DNA of 33,433 bases from Betaproteobacteria bacterium (GCA_016189945.1 JACPRN010000184.1:1-33433), one strand, 5' to 3'. Shown: positions 1 through 7,574, counted from the first letter of the stretch. Notes: generated by a model not told the origin, from the letters alone. Translations and numbers: made by a program.

Positions 1-694
1 CCGCAATACGGTACAGAACTACGGCGTCAGCCCCAACCCGAACCTCAAGCCCGAAACCAGCACCGGGCTCGAGATGGGTTTGCGCCTTGCGCAAGGCGCT
101 CTGCGCGGCCAGATCGCCGCTTTCGACAATCGCTACCAGAACTTCATCTCGAGCGTGCGCCTGGCCTGTCCCGGCGATCCGAATTGCATCGCCGGGCTCG
201 GCACCACCTTCATGTCGGTCAACCTGTCCAAGGTGCGCATCCACGGCTTGGAGGCGCGCCTTGCGTGGGACTTCTCACCGGGATGGCGCGTCGAGGGCGC
301 GCTCGCCCGCGCGCGCGGGACCGACGAGAGCGCCGGCCAACCGCTCGACACCATCGAGCCGACGCGGCTCTCGCTCGCGTTTGCGCGCGATGCGGGACCC
401 TGGGGTGCCGAAGCGCGCCTGCGCGCCGCCTCGGCCGTGAAGCGTGTCAACGACTTCAGCGGCGCGACCTTCTCTCCCTGGTTCCGCCCTCCGGGCTACG
501 GGGTCTTCGATCTGTCGGCGTGGTGGAAACCGAGCCGGCAGACCCGGGTCGCGCTGGCGCTGAACAACCTCTTCGACAAGAAATATTGGCTCTGGAGCGA
601 CATCCGGCTTGCCGATGCCCGCAACCCTGCCGGCGTCGACTTCTACTCGCAGCCCGGCCGCAACGCGGCGGTGCGGTTCGAATACGTCTTCTGA
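1..694 (+). CDS. TonB-dependent outer-membrane receptor, C-terminal part (5' truncated)
   Basis: The frame is open from the window edge (first full codon at position 2) to TGA at 692-694, giving about 230 residues of a C-terminal beta-barrel. Near the start is NPNLKPETS, a segment shared by many TonB-dependent receptors, followed by FDNRYQNFI, which resembles haem/haemoglobin-type receptors. Later come LNNLFDKKYW and a terminal strand ending FEYVF; a final aromatic residue is typical of BAM-assembled barrels. The plug domain and TonB box lie outside the window. Family role: energy-dependent import of a chelated ligand across the outer membrane. The downstream neighbour is an exported chelatase-like protein, so a metal complex or tetrapyrrole is the likely ligand; that is inference. 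The stop is followed directly by a GAGGAGA ribosome binding site, so the next gene is probably in the same operon. Confidence 0.9.
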   Translation, partial: RNTVQNYGVSPNPNLKPETSTGLEMGLRLAQGALRGQIAAFDNRYQNFISSVRLACPGDPNCIAGLGTTFMSVNLSKVRIHGLEARLAWDFSPGWRVEGALARARGTDESAGQPLDTIEPTRLSLAFARDAGPWGAEARLRAASAVKRVNDFSGATFSPWFRPPGYGVFDLSAWWKPSRQTRVALALNNLFDKKYWLWSDIRLADARNPAGVDFYSQPGRNAAVRFEYVF

Positions 695-705
695 GGAGAA
701 ACACT

Positions 706-900
706 ATGTCACCCCTACTCATCGCAGGCGTCATGGAGCACGTTGCGTGCTACCTGCAAAGCGGTTCGGCGCAAGCCGCGCACCGCGCAGTCCTTTTACT
801 TCAGCGCTTGGCACTCGACTCGGAAACCGATCAAGCCCTCCGAGCGCATGCCGAGGATCTTGCCGAGGCGATTCTTAACCAAGACAAGGCACTCACATGA
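706..900 (+). CDS. Small protein of unknown function between receptor and chelatase-like gene
   Basis: A 64-codon ORF starts at ATG 706, six nt after a GAGGAGA Shine-Dalgarno (693-699). Its TGA (898-900) overlaps the ATG (897) of the next gene as ATGA, so translational coupling is likely. The product is mostly alpha-helical by composition, with an alternating hydrophobic/charged pattern (HRAVLLLQRLALDSETDQAL). It begins with a moderately hydrophobic segment (SPLLIAGVMEHVACYLQ) and has one cysteine. I see no clear signal peptide or known domain. Its place between an outer-membrane receptor and an exported chelatase-like protein suggests a role in the same uptake process. I do not recognise the family. 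The ribosome binding site and the ATGA junction are the main evidence that it is real. Confidence 0.72.
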   Translation: MSPLLIAGVMEHVACYLQSGSAQAAHRAVLLLQRLALDSETDQALRAHAEDLAEAILNQDKALT

Positions 901-2579
901 AAATGCAACTACTACGCCGTCGCGTCTGGATCGCAACGATCGGACTCGCCGTAGGCCTTTGGGCTCCGGCGGCAAACAGCACGCGCGCAGCCGAAACCGG
1001 TTTTGTCGCCCTTGCGGCGGACCGCGGATTCCAGGGCAACGAGGAGATCCGCGATGCGTTCGACGCGTTTGCGGCCGGGCGCAACGCGGAGCTGGTATTC
1101 GTGACCGACGCGCGCACGCAGGACACGCTCGATCGCGCGCTGGGGCGGCTGTCGCAGCGCGGGGCGACACGCGCGCTGGTCCTGCCGGTATTCATGTCCG
1201 CGTCCGATCCGCAATGGCAGCGTGCAAAAGAGTACCTCGCAAAGCAGTCTCTGCCGGTCGAATTGGCTCGACCCTTCGGCGAGACCTACCTCGCGGTCGA
1301 GGCGCTCGCCGAGCGGCTGCGCGCGGTCCGCGACCCGGGGAAAACGAAGCTCGTCGTCGCCGGCTTGGGCGCCGATGGTCCAGAGGCACGAAAACTCCTC
1401 GCGCGCGATTGGCAGCGCATCGCCGATCTCGCCGCGCAATCTCTCGGGTTTTGGCGTATCCAGGCGGTGGTGTGGGACGACGGAAAAGCGCCGGATCGGG
1501 AAGCGAAGCGCGCCGAAGCGCGCCGCGCGCTTGCCCAAGCCGTGCCAGGCGGAGACCGCACCGTCGTGGTGCCGTTTCATTTCGGCCGGCGCCTGGACGG
1601 CATGATGGCCTACGAAGCGGATCTGAAGCGCGCGCTCCCCCCTGGCGCCGAGATATTGGCGCCGGGCCCAGGTCCCGAATCGTGGCTTGCGACCTGGATG
1701 GCGCGGGAGGCGAATCTGCATTCGACGCTCGATCCCCGCGAGGTCGGCGTGATCCTGCTCGCCCATGGCTCCGATTACCACTGGAACGAGACCATGCGCG
1801 AGGCTGTGCGCCCGCTCGAGGCTCGCCATCCGGTCGAGTACGTGTTTTCGATGGCCGATCAGGCGCTCCTCGAGCGCGCAGTGCGGCGCCTGGAAAAGCG
1901 AGGGGCGCGTGCGGCGATCATCGTGCGCGTGTTCGGGCTCGTCTCAACGTTCCGCGACGAGGTCGAACGCATGATCGGGGCCGATATCGAAGGAAGCAGC
2001 GCCGCGGGCGCGCGGTCCCACGCCGCGGACGGTCATGCGCCCGGTCACGACCATGCGAGTTCCGCTGCTCTGCCGAGGATTCGCTCGGCCCTCGCCATGG
2101 CGACAGCCGGCGGACTCGAGGCCGATTCCCTGTTCGCCGCCGCGCTCCTTGATCGTGCGCGAACTCTTTCGCGCGATCCGGCGCGCGAAACGGTGATTCT
2201 CACCGGGCACGGCGCTGGGACCGAGGCGAAAAACGAACAATGGCTGGGGATCCTGGATCGGCTCGGCGAGCAAATCAAGGCCGGCGGAGTGCCTTTTCGC
2301 GACGTGCGCTACGCCACCTGGCGCGAGGACTGGCCCGACAAGCGCGGTCCTTGGATTGCCAAGGTGAGGAGCATGGTGATGGAGGCCGGACGTGACGGGG
2401 GCCGCGCGCTCGTGATTCCGGCACGCACCAACGGCCGCGGCCCGGAGCAGGCCTTTCTCGAAGGGTTGACTTTCGACCTCGGCGAAGGATTTGCGCCGCA
2501 TCCGCTGTTCCTGCGCTGGGTCGAAGCGCAGGTCGAAGCCGGCACGTCGGTGCTGCGAGAAACACGCTCAGCTCGGTGA
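897..2579 (+). CDS. Exported CbiX-like (sirohydrochlorin chelatase family) protein with four modules
   Basis: 560 residues. The N-terminus (RRR, then WIATIGLAVGLWAPAA, then a likely cleavage site near TRAAETG) looks like a Sec signal peptide or anchor, so the protein probably acts in the periplasm, unlike cytoplasmic CbiX. The body reads as four chelatase half-modules at roughly residues 34-150, 150-280, 284-370 and 430-545. Module 3 has the classic opening ILLAHGSDYHWNETM (His290) and ends AAIIVRVFG. Module 4 opens ILTGHGAG (His438). Modules 1 and 2 open with ALAADRG and VAGLGADG and lack the histidine. A histidine-rich linker (H375, H380, H384, H386) sits between modules 3 and 4, as in metal-binding loops of CbiX-type proteins. 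Known CbiX enzymes insert Co2+ into sirohydrochlorin. Whether this one inserts, removes or stores metal is unknown. The TonB receptor upstream favours metal or corrinoid/porphyrin handling. Confidence 0.8.
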   Translation: MKMQLLRRRVWIATIGLAVGLWAPAANSTRAAETGFVALAADRGFQGNEEIRDAFDAFAAGRNAELVFVTDARTQDTLDRALGRLSQRGATRALVLPVFMSASDPQWQRAKEYLAKQSLPVELARPFGETYLAVEALAERLRAVRDPGKTKLVVAGLGADGPEARKLLARDWQRIADLAAQSLGFWRIQAVVWDDGKAPDREAKRAEARRALAQAVPGGDRTVVVPFHFGRRLDGMMAYEADLKRALPPGAEILAPGPGPESWLATWMAREANLHSTLDPREVGVILLAHGSDYHWNETMREAVRPLEARHPVEYVFSMADQALLERAVRRLEKRGARAAIIVRVFGLVSTFRDEVERMIGADIEGSSAAGARSHAADGHAPGHDHASSAALPRIRSALAMATAGGLEADSLFAAALLDRARTLSRDPARETVILTGHGAGTEAKNEQWLGILDRLGEQIKAGGVPFRDVRYATWREDWPDKRGPWIAKVRSMVMEAGRDGGRALVIPARTNGRGPEQAFLEGLTFDLGEGFAPHPLFLRWVEAQVEAGTSVLRETRSAR

Positions 2580-2772
2580 GGATCCTTTGAGCCTGCGAGC
2601 AGATTCCGGGTAGGAAGCCCCGATCGTCGCTCGGATCGCCGCGGCCGCGAACTGCGCGCGCCGGCGGGCCTGCCGCTTAAGCGCCAAAGTAACGCGCCGC
2701 AGGCGCAAGCCACCGCTATAATTCCTCCGCGACCGGCGCTTCGCCGGCCGCACAGCGGCGCGGGAACCGAAA
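2580..2772 (+). promoter_or_regulatory. Intergenic region with promoter-like -10 and 5' UTR hairpin before the pilSR cluster
   Basis: This 193-nt gap holds a consensus TATAAT at 2717-2722 but no convincing -35 at 16-18 nt. A GC hairpin (2733-2747, 6-bp arms, CTT loop) would lie in the leader. The start codon of the next gene is GTG at 2773. I see no gene in this stretch. Confidence 0.4.
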
Positions 2773-3003
2773 GTGGGCAAAATCATTTTTTTCCTCATCC
2801 TGGCGGCCGTCGCCTACCTGCTGTTGCGGGCGATGACCCGTCCCAAGCGGACCGATTCCCCGAGCGCAAAGACCGCCGAAGGCAGCGTCGAGACCATGCA
2901 GGCCTGCGCGCGCTGCGGCGTGAACCTGCCGAAGAGCGAAGCGCTCGAAGCCGACGGCCGATTCTTCTGCAGCGAAGAGCATCGCCGCCTGGGCGCGAAA
3001 TAG
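2773..3003 (+). CDS. PP0621-family small membrane-anchored zinc-ribbon-like protein
   Basis: 76 residues from a GTG start. An N-terminal membrane segment (IIFFLILAAVAYLLLRAM) is followed by a polar linker and a compact C-terminal motif, CARCGVNLPKSEAL then FFCSEEHRRL. The pattern CxxC...C...H suggests a small TRASH/zinc-finger-like fold facing the cytoplasm. Proteins of this type (often labelled PP0621 family) lie next to pilS and ampD in betaproteobacteria and pseudomonads, and the same order is seen here: the stop at 3003 is 9 nt before the PilS start. No biochemical function is known to me. A role in membrane-linked signalling with PilS is only inferred from position. An upstream TATAAT at 2717-2722 may drive this gene and the genes after it. 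Confidence 0.82.
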   Translation: MGKIIFFLILAAVAYLLLRAMTRPKRTDSPSAKTAEGSVETMQACARCGVNLPKSEALEADGRFFCSEEHRRLGAK

Positions 3004-3012
3004 GCCGCTAGC

Positions 3013-4611
3013 GTGCAGTTCGTCCTGAAACTCCCGCTCGCCTCTGCGCTGCCGCAGGTCGAGGCCGGCGAATCCTTCTGGGGCTCGCTGAGGTACTTCA
3101 ATCTCTACCGCATTGCGGTCGGGGGGCTGTTCCTGCTGGTCGTGCTCTTCTACGGCGACACGCTCAATCTGGGCGCGCACAACCTGCGCCTTTTCGTCTT
3201 CGCCAGCGCGATCTATCTCGGCGCGGCGCTGGTCTTTCACGTGGTGCTGAGCAAGTGGCCGGCGCATTTCAACGCCCAGCTTACGCTGCACGTGCTCGCC
3301 GACATCGCCGCGCTCACGCTGCTGATGAACGCCTCCGCGGGCGTTCGCAGCGGCCTGGGCGTGATGCTGTTCATTTCGCTCGCGGGCGCGGCGCTGGTGA
3401 GCCGGGGCACGCTGATGCTCTTCTACGCCGCGCTCGCCTCCATCGCGGTGCTGCTGGAGCAGTCCTACTGGGTGCTGGTGTACGACTTCAGCACCGCGAA
3501 TTTCGTGCAGCCGGGGCTGATGTCGATCGGCTATTTCGCCACCGCCCTCATCACCAACCGCCTGGCGCGACGCGTCATTATGAACGAGCGCGTGGCGCGC
3601 CAGCGCGGCGAGGACCTCGCCAACCAGTTGCGCGTCAACCAATTGGTGATCCAGGACGTCCAGGACGGCGTGCTGGTGGTGGATTCCAACGGCCTGGTGC
3701 ACCAGCACAACCGGCAGGTGAAAGCCCTGCTCGGGCATCCGGCGCCGGAACTGGATCAGGTCGACAAGTATTCGGAGGAACTCGCCGCGCACCTGGCCGC
3801 CTGGCGCAGCCGCGCCGGACCCGCCCAGGTGAGCCTGCGCTTTCCGGACAGCGGCAAGCTGGTGCGCGTGCGCTTCGTCGATGCAGGGATTGCGGGCGGG
3901 AGCTTCGCGCTCGTGTTTCTGGAGGACCTCTCGACGGTGCAGGAACAGGCGCAGCAGCTCAAGCTCGCCGCGCTCGGACGGCTCACCGCGAACATCGCCC
4001 ACGAAATCCGCAATCCGCTCTCCGCAGTCACCCATGCCGCGGACCTGCTGCGCGAGGAAAGCCAGGGCGCCTCGCGCGACCGGCTGGTCGCCATCATCCG
4101 CGACAATGCGCAGCGCCTGGACCTCATGGTGCGCGATGTCCTGCAGCTTTCGCGCCGCGATCGGGTGCAGACCGAAACCATCCGGCTCAGGGGTTTTCTG
4201 GCCGGATTCATCGACGAATTCGCGCAGAACGAGGGTATCGCCCGCGATGCTTTCGTGGTGGACGGGCTCGAAGATCCCGCCGTCGCCTTCGACCGGGCGC
4301 ATCTCATGCAGGTGCTCTGGAACCTGATGCGAAACGCGTGGCGGCATTGCCGCAAGCAGACGGGGAGCGTGAGAGTGCGCGTACTGGATCGCAGCAATCG
4401 GATAGAATTGCACGTGATCGACGACGGCCCGGGAGTGGCGAAGGCGCTGCAGGCGCAGTTGTTCGAGCCGTTCTTCACCACCTTCAGCGGTGGAACCGGC
4501 CTCGGACTGTATATCGCGCGGGAATTGTGTGCCGCCAACGGCACCAGCCTGGACTATTTTGACCGCAGCGGGGGCGCGGACTTCGGAATTCTATGGCAGG
4601 GAACGCTGTAA
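3013..4611 (+). CDS. pilS: PilS-type sensor histidine kinase
   Basis: 532 residues from GTG 3013. The N-terminal half carries about six membrane segments (roughly residues 25-190: IAVGGLFLLVVLFY, LFVFASAIYLGAALVF, HVLADIAALTLLM and others). A PAS-like region follows (about 210-310, starting VIQDVQDGVLVVDSNG). Next is a HisKA dimerisation/phosphoacceptor segment with His330 in NIAHEIRNPL, then an HATPase_c domain with an N-box (VLWNLMRNAWRH), G1 DDGPGVA and G2 GGTGLGLYIARE. The family autophosphorylates and passes phosphate to PilR to control sigma-54-dependent pilin transcription; in the family it senses pilin levels in the membrane. The last 19 nt overlap the PilR start, so the two are probably co-translated. 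All catalytic motifs look intact. Confidence 0.95.
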   Translation: MQFVLKLPLASALPQVEAGESFWGSLRYFNLYRIAVGGLFLLVVLFYGDTLNLGAHNLRLFVFASAIYLGAALVFHVVLSKWPAHFNAQLTLHVLADIAALTLLMNASAGVRSGLGVMLFISLAGAALVSRGTLMLFYAALASIAVLLEQSYWVLVYDFSTANFVQPGLMSIGYFATALITNRLARRVIMNERVARQRGEDLANQLRVNQLVIQDVQDGVLVVDSNGLVHQHNRQVKALLGHPAPELDQVDKYSEELAAHLAAWRSRAGPAQVSLRFPDSGKLVRVRFVDAGIAGGSFALVFLEDLSTVQEQAQQLKLAALGRLTANIAHEIRNPLSAVTHAADLLREESQGASRDRLVAIIRDNAQRLDLMVRDVLQLSRRDRVQTETIRLRGFLAGFIDEFAQNEGIARDAFVVDGLEDPAVAFDRAHLMQVLWNLMRNAWRHCRKQTGSVRVRVLDRSNRIELHVIDDGPGVAKALQAQLFEPFFTTFSGGTGLGLYIARELCAANGTSLDYFDRSGGADFGILWQGTL

Positions 4612-5957
4612 GTCGCCGTCCCGAGCGGCGCTCGCCGGCGAACGTGCGGGTGGTCGACGACGAGGCGGATATCCGCGAGTTGCTGCAGATTTCGCTGCTG
4701 CGCATGGGATTGGGCGCGGAATGCGCCGGGTCGGTCGGCGAGGCGAAGGCGATGCTGAAAGCGCACGCTTTCGACCTGTGCCTCACCGACATGCGCCTTC
4801 CCGACGGCGACGGGCTGGAACTGGTACGGTTCATCGGAAGCCAGTGCGAAGACCTGCCGGTTGCCGTAATCACCGCCTTCGGAAGCATGGAAAACGCGGT
4901 GGCCGCGCTCAAGGCCGGCGCCTTCGATTACCTCACCAAACCGCTTGCGCTCGAGCAACTGCGCACGCTCGTCAAATCGGCCCTCGCCCTGCCGCCCAGG
5001 GCGGCGGCCGCGCCCGGCCCCTACGAACTGCTCGGATCGAGCGCCGCGATCGAACAGGTGCGCGCCACGATCGACAAGCTCTCGCGCAGCCAGGCGCCGG
5101 TGTACATCACCGGCGAGTCGGGAAGCGGCAAGGAGCTCGCGGCGCGCCTCATCCACGCCAAGAGCGCGCGCGGCAGCGGGTCCTTCGTCGCGGTCAACTG
5201 CGGGGCGCTGCCGGAGAACCTCATGGAGAGCGAGTTTTTCGGCTACCGCAAGGGGGCGTTCACCGGGGCCGAGACCGATCGCGAAGGATTTTTTCACGCC
5301 GCGAACGGCGGCACGCTGTTTCTCGACGAGGTGGCCGACCTCCCGCTGCCGATGCAGGTGAAGCTGCTGCGCGCGATTCAGGAGAAGCGGGTGCGCAAGG
5401 TCGGCGACACGGCCGAAGACGCGGTGGACGTCCGTCTGGTCAGCGCCACGCACCAGAACCTTGCGGCGCTGGTCGAGTCGGGGCGATTTCGCCAGGATCT
5501 CTATTACCGGCTCGCGGTGATCGAGCTGCGCATGCCGCCGCTGCGCGAGTGCCGGGAGGATATTCCGCTGCTCTCGCAGGCGATTCTCGCGCGCTTGGCT
5601 CGCGCCGGCGGCGCCAGATCGGCGGCCTTGTCTGCGCATGCGCTGGCTGCGATCCAGGCCTACGATTTTCCCGGCAACACGCGCGAGCTGGAAAACATCC
5701 TGGAGCGGGCCACCGCGCTTGCCGCGAGCGACGAAATTCGGGCAGAAGACCTCCAGCTTGCGCCGCCGCAACTCGCGATCGAGCCCGCGGGGCCCAACGC
5801 CAAGTGGCCGCTGCAGGAATACCTCGACCGCGTCGAGCGCGAAGCGATTCTGGAAGCGCTCAACCAGACGCGCTTCAACCGCACCGCGGCGGCGCGCCTG
5901 CTCGGCATCACTTTCCGCGCGCTTCGCTACCGCATGGAGCGGCTCGAAATCCGGTGA
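4593..5957 (+). CDS. pilR: PilR-type sigma-54-dependent response regulator
   Basis: 454 residues from ATG 4593, which lies inside the end of pilS. The receiver domain has the acidic pair in VVDDEADI and the phosphoacceptor Asp66 in LTDMRLPDGDG. The central AAA+ domain has Walker A GESGSGKE, the sigma-54 contact loop GAFTGA, Walker B LFLDEVADL and a YRLAVIELRMPPLRE segment. The C-terminal Fis-type helix-turn-helix is NRTAAARLLGITFRALRYRM. This is the full NtrC-like architecture at normal length. PilR activates pilA transcription in type IV pilus systems; the pilus genes are not in this window. Its TGA (5955-5957) overlaps the GTG start of ampD. FleR/NtrC paralogues share the architecture, but the PP0621-pilS-pilR-ampD order supports PilR. 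Confidence 0.95.
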   Translation: MAGNAVSRRPERRSPANVRVVDDEADIRELLQISLLRMGLGAECAGSVGEAKAMLKAHAFDLCLTDMRLPDGDGLELVRFIGSQCEDLPVAVITAFGSMENAVAALKAGAFDYLTKPLALEQLRTLVKSALALPPRAAAAPGPYELLGSSAAIEQVRATIDKLSRSQAPVYITGESGSGKELAARLIHAKSARGSGSFVAVNCGALPENLMESEFFGYRKGAFTGAETDREGFFHAANGGTLFLDEVADLPLPMQVKLLRAIQEKRVRKVGDTAEDAVDVRLVSATHQNLAALVESGRFRQDLYYRLAVIELRMPPLRECREDIPLLSQAILARLARAGGARSAALSAHALAAIQAYDFPGNTRELENILERATALAASDEIRAEDLQLAPPQLAIEPAGPNAKWPLQEYLDRVEREAILEALNQTRFNRTAAARLLGITFRALRYRMERLEIR

Positions 5958-6508
5958 ATGTCACCGCCGAGGGCGTGGTTGTCGAGGCGCAGCAGGTTTC
6001 CTCGCCCAACTGCGATGAGCGCCCGCCGGGCGAAGCGGTTACCCTCGTTGTCCTGCACAGCATCAGCCTGCCGCCGGGTGAATTCGGGGGGAGTGAGATC
6101 GAGGGCCTCTTCACCAACGCCCTGGATTGCGGCGCCCACCCCTATTTTGCCCGCCTGAAGGGGCTCCAGGTGTCGGCGCATTTCCTGGTTCGGCGTGACG
6201 GCGAGCTGATTCAGTTCGTTCCCTGTTCCCGTCGCGCGTGGCATGCGGGGCGCTCTGCCTGGCGGGGCAGGGAGCAATGCAACGACTTCTCCATCGGAAT
6301 CGAGCTGGAAGGAGCCGACGGCGTGCCGTACACCGATGCGCAGTACGAAGCACTCGCCGCCCTGGTTCCTGCGCTCGGCGCTCGCTATCCGATAGGCGAA
6401 ATCGTCGGGCACAGCGACGTCGCGCCCGCGCGCAAGACCGATCCGGGCGCCGCGTTCGACTGGCCGAGGTTGCGCAAGATGATCGCGCCGAAATCGCCCG
6501 CGCACTGA
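5954..6508 (+). CDS. ampD: AmpD: 1,6-anhydro-N-acetylmuramyl-L-alanine amidase
   Basis: 184 residues from GTG 5954, which forms a GTGA overlap with the pilR stop; the length matches AmpD (183 residues in E. coli). The open frame extends further upstream, but that part only mirrors pilR. The amidase_2 fold is evident: the zinc ligand His35 in VVLHSISLPPGEFGG, the glutamate in GIELEG, and the second zinc histidine with the lysine/aspartate pair in IVGHSDVAPARKTDPG. AmpD is a cytoplasmic zinc amidase that removes the stem peptide from anhydromuropeptides during peptidoglycan recycling, and its loss can induce ampC beta-lactamase in some bacteria. No signal peptide is present, as expected. Placement after pilR is conserved in related genomes and need not mean a shared function. 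Confidence 0.94.
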   Translation: MNVTAEGVVVEAQQVSSPNCDERPPGEAVTLVVLHSISLPPGEFGGSEIEGLFTNALDCGAHPYFARLKGLQVSAHFLVRRDGELIQFVPCSRRAWHAGRSAWRGREQCNDFSIGIELEGADGVPYTDAQYEALAALVPALGARYPIGEIVGHSDVAPARKTDPGAAFDWPRLRKMIAPKSPAH

Positions 6509-6549
6509 AGCGATTCCACGCGCGCAGGCGTTGCAGTGAGTGGCGGCGA

Positions 6550-6582
6550 ATGCGCTCAAGTGCGCGCACGCGGCGCTTTTTT
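6550..6582 (+). terminator. Possible weak terminator after ampD
   Basis: About 40 nt after the ampD stop, a GC-rich stretch with a 10-bp palindrome (GTGCGCGCAC, 6560-6569) and a possible 4-bp stem (6564-6567 with 6573-6576) is followed directly by six T (6577-6582). The stem is short, so the call is tentative. Confidence 0.35.
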
Positions 6583-6626
6583 CTTACGCGACGGATGCTT
6601 GCGCGCGCTGAAACAGAAAAAAATGC

Positions 6627-6688
6627 TTGCATCCAAAAAAATTGCGCACTAGAATTAGTTGCAAATGGATGGCGGACTACTATATATT
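6627..6688 (+). promoter_or_regulatory. Two tandem sigma-70-like promoters
   Basis: P1 has TTGCAT (6627-6632), a 17-nt spacer and TAGAAT (6650-6655). P2 has TTGCAA (6659-6664), an 18-nt spacer and TATATT (6683-6688). Both lie in an AT-rich island, which is unusual in this GC-rich window. The first clear gene downstream in the same direction is the histone-like one at 7242, so transcripts from here would have about 550 nt before it. Confidence 0.5.
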
Positions 6689-7082
6689 GTGGTCAATGTG
6701 CAACTCAGAACATGCCGCTGCGGGCGAAGCATCAACGGCTGCATCGGCACGATTCCCGAGGAGACCGATTGAGGTGCCAATGGTCGCTGATGCGATGACC
6801 TCTCAGGCTGTGCGCATGGCGAGTTTCCGCGGTTTTCTTCTCCGGCATTCAACTTTCCTTTTCCGGCCGAGGCGGCCTGCGCCGCAACGTTGCGGGGGCG
6901 GGAAACGGATATCGCCGAGTTTCACCGGTGGACGTGAGGATGTTTCCCGCTGCAGGCATCGGACCGCCGCACCCGAGAGGGAACTTGCGGCCGCGTCGGC
7001 GCAGCGGGACTGTCAGTTGGCCACGACCCGTAAAGCAAGGGGGCGGCGCGCTCGATGCGGGTGCGCCCGATGGTAACGTGGG

Positions 7083-7181
7083 ATGCCGGCGTCGGGGAAT
7101 ATGGGCATCCCGGATCAGGGCCTGCGCTTCGAGCAGGCTTGGCAAGAGATTCAGCGCGCCGGAGTTCATCCCGGCGCCTGA
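7083..7181 (+). CDS. Candidate 32-codon small ORF or gene remnant
   Basis: The ATG at 7083 opens a 32-codon frame to TGA 7179-7181. Its codon use is like that of real genes here: most third positions are G or C. The product (opening MPASGNMGIPDQGL, then RFEQAWQEIQRAGVHPGA) is soluble and helix-prone, unlike the arginine-rich products of the other two frames. There is no good Shine-Dalgarno, and an in-frame stop lies just upstream (7074-7076). It may be a true small protein, the tail of a decayed gene, or chance. It sits 60 nt before the histone-like gene. I do not recognise it. Confidence 0.25.
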   Translation: MPASGNMGIPDQGLRFEQAWQEIQRAGVHPGA

Positions 7182-7241
7182 TTAGCCCGTGCTTGTAGCG
7201 GCGGGTTCTTGTTGTTCCTTTAACTCTTGATGGAGGTTGTT

Positions 7242-7559
7242 ATGGCTACGAAGAAAAAGGCGAAGAAAGCGGCGAAGAAACCGGCTAAAAAGAAGAAGAA
7301 GAGAGCAGCCAAAGCTGCGAAGAAGAAGTCGGTGAAGAAAACCGCCAAGAAGAAGACGGCGAAGAAGAAGCCGGCGAAGAAAAAGAAAGCGGCCAAGAAA
7401 AAGGCCGCCAAGAAGAAAAAGGCGAAACCCGCTGCAATGGGAGCTGCGCCTGCGGCACCGGCGGTTCCGGCCGCCGAGCCCGCTGTGGCAACACCCGGTT
7501 CAAGGACTGCTTTGAACCCGGTAGCAGCTTGGCCGTTTCCTACAGGCTCCAGGCCGTAG
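7242..7559 (+). CDS. Histone H1-like, lysine/alanine-rich DNA-binding protein (AlgP/HupR-like)
   Basis: 105 residues. The start is ATG 7242, five nt after GGAGG (7232-7236); an in-frame ATG at 7227 lies before this ribosome binding site and is less likely. Residues 1-65 are an almost pure run of KKxAKK-type repeats similar to the C-terminal tail of eukaryotic H1. A short alanine/proline linker follows, then a distinct end, LNPVAAWPFPTGSRP, which I recall as common among betaproteobacterial relatives. Such proteins bind DNA non-specifically and affect nucleoid structure; the relative AlgP was linked to alginate control in Pseudomonas. The lysine codons (AAG/AAA) make this DNA locally AT-richer and repeat-like, so strain-to-strain length changes are expected. 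The gene stands alone and is followed by two hairpins. Confidence 0.85.
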   Translation: MATKKKAKKAAKKPAKKKKKRAAKAAKKKSVKKTAKKKTAKKKPAKKKKAAKKKAAKKKKAKPAAMGAAPAAPAVPAAEPAVATPGSRTALNPVAAWPFPTGSRP

Positions 7560-7574
7560 GCGGGTTGCGAATGA

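Larger units (their letters stand above)
6583..7241 (+). other. Long gap without a clear gene between ampD and the histone-like gene
   Basis: About 660 nt (730 counted from the ampD stop) without a recognisable gene. The first 110 nt are clearly AT-richer than the surroundings and carry two promoter-like signals. An ATG at 6780 with GAGGTG just upstream opens a 98-codon frame, but its product is arginine- and cysteine-rich without a plausible fold, so I do not call it. A perfect 14-bp palindrome lies at 6882-6895 (CCGCAACGTTGCGG). A short codon-like ORF occurs at 7083-7181. The region could be a long leader of the histone-like gene, an sRNA locus, or gene remains. Confidence 0.5.

Noticed and set aside
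2716-4413. A long open frame on the minus strand opposite pilS
   Set aside because: It mirrors pilS codons and its product is rich in His, Gln, Arg and Glu without a fold. High-GC coding DNA commonly leaves such antisense frames open.
6780-7076. A 98-codon ORF with a GAGGTG in front, in the gap after ampD
   Set aside because: The product is arginine- and cysteine-rich with no domain, and codon use does not match its neighbours. I kept it only as a note within the gap.
7242-7440. Tandem-repeat-like DNA
   Set aside because: The repetition comes from lysine/alanine codons of the histone-like protein, not from a separate repeat element.
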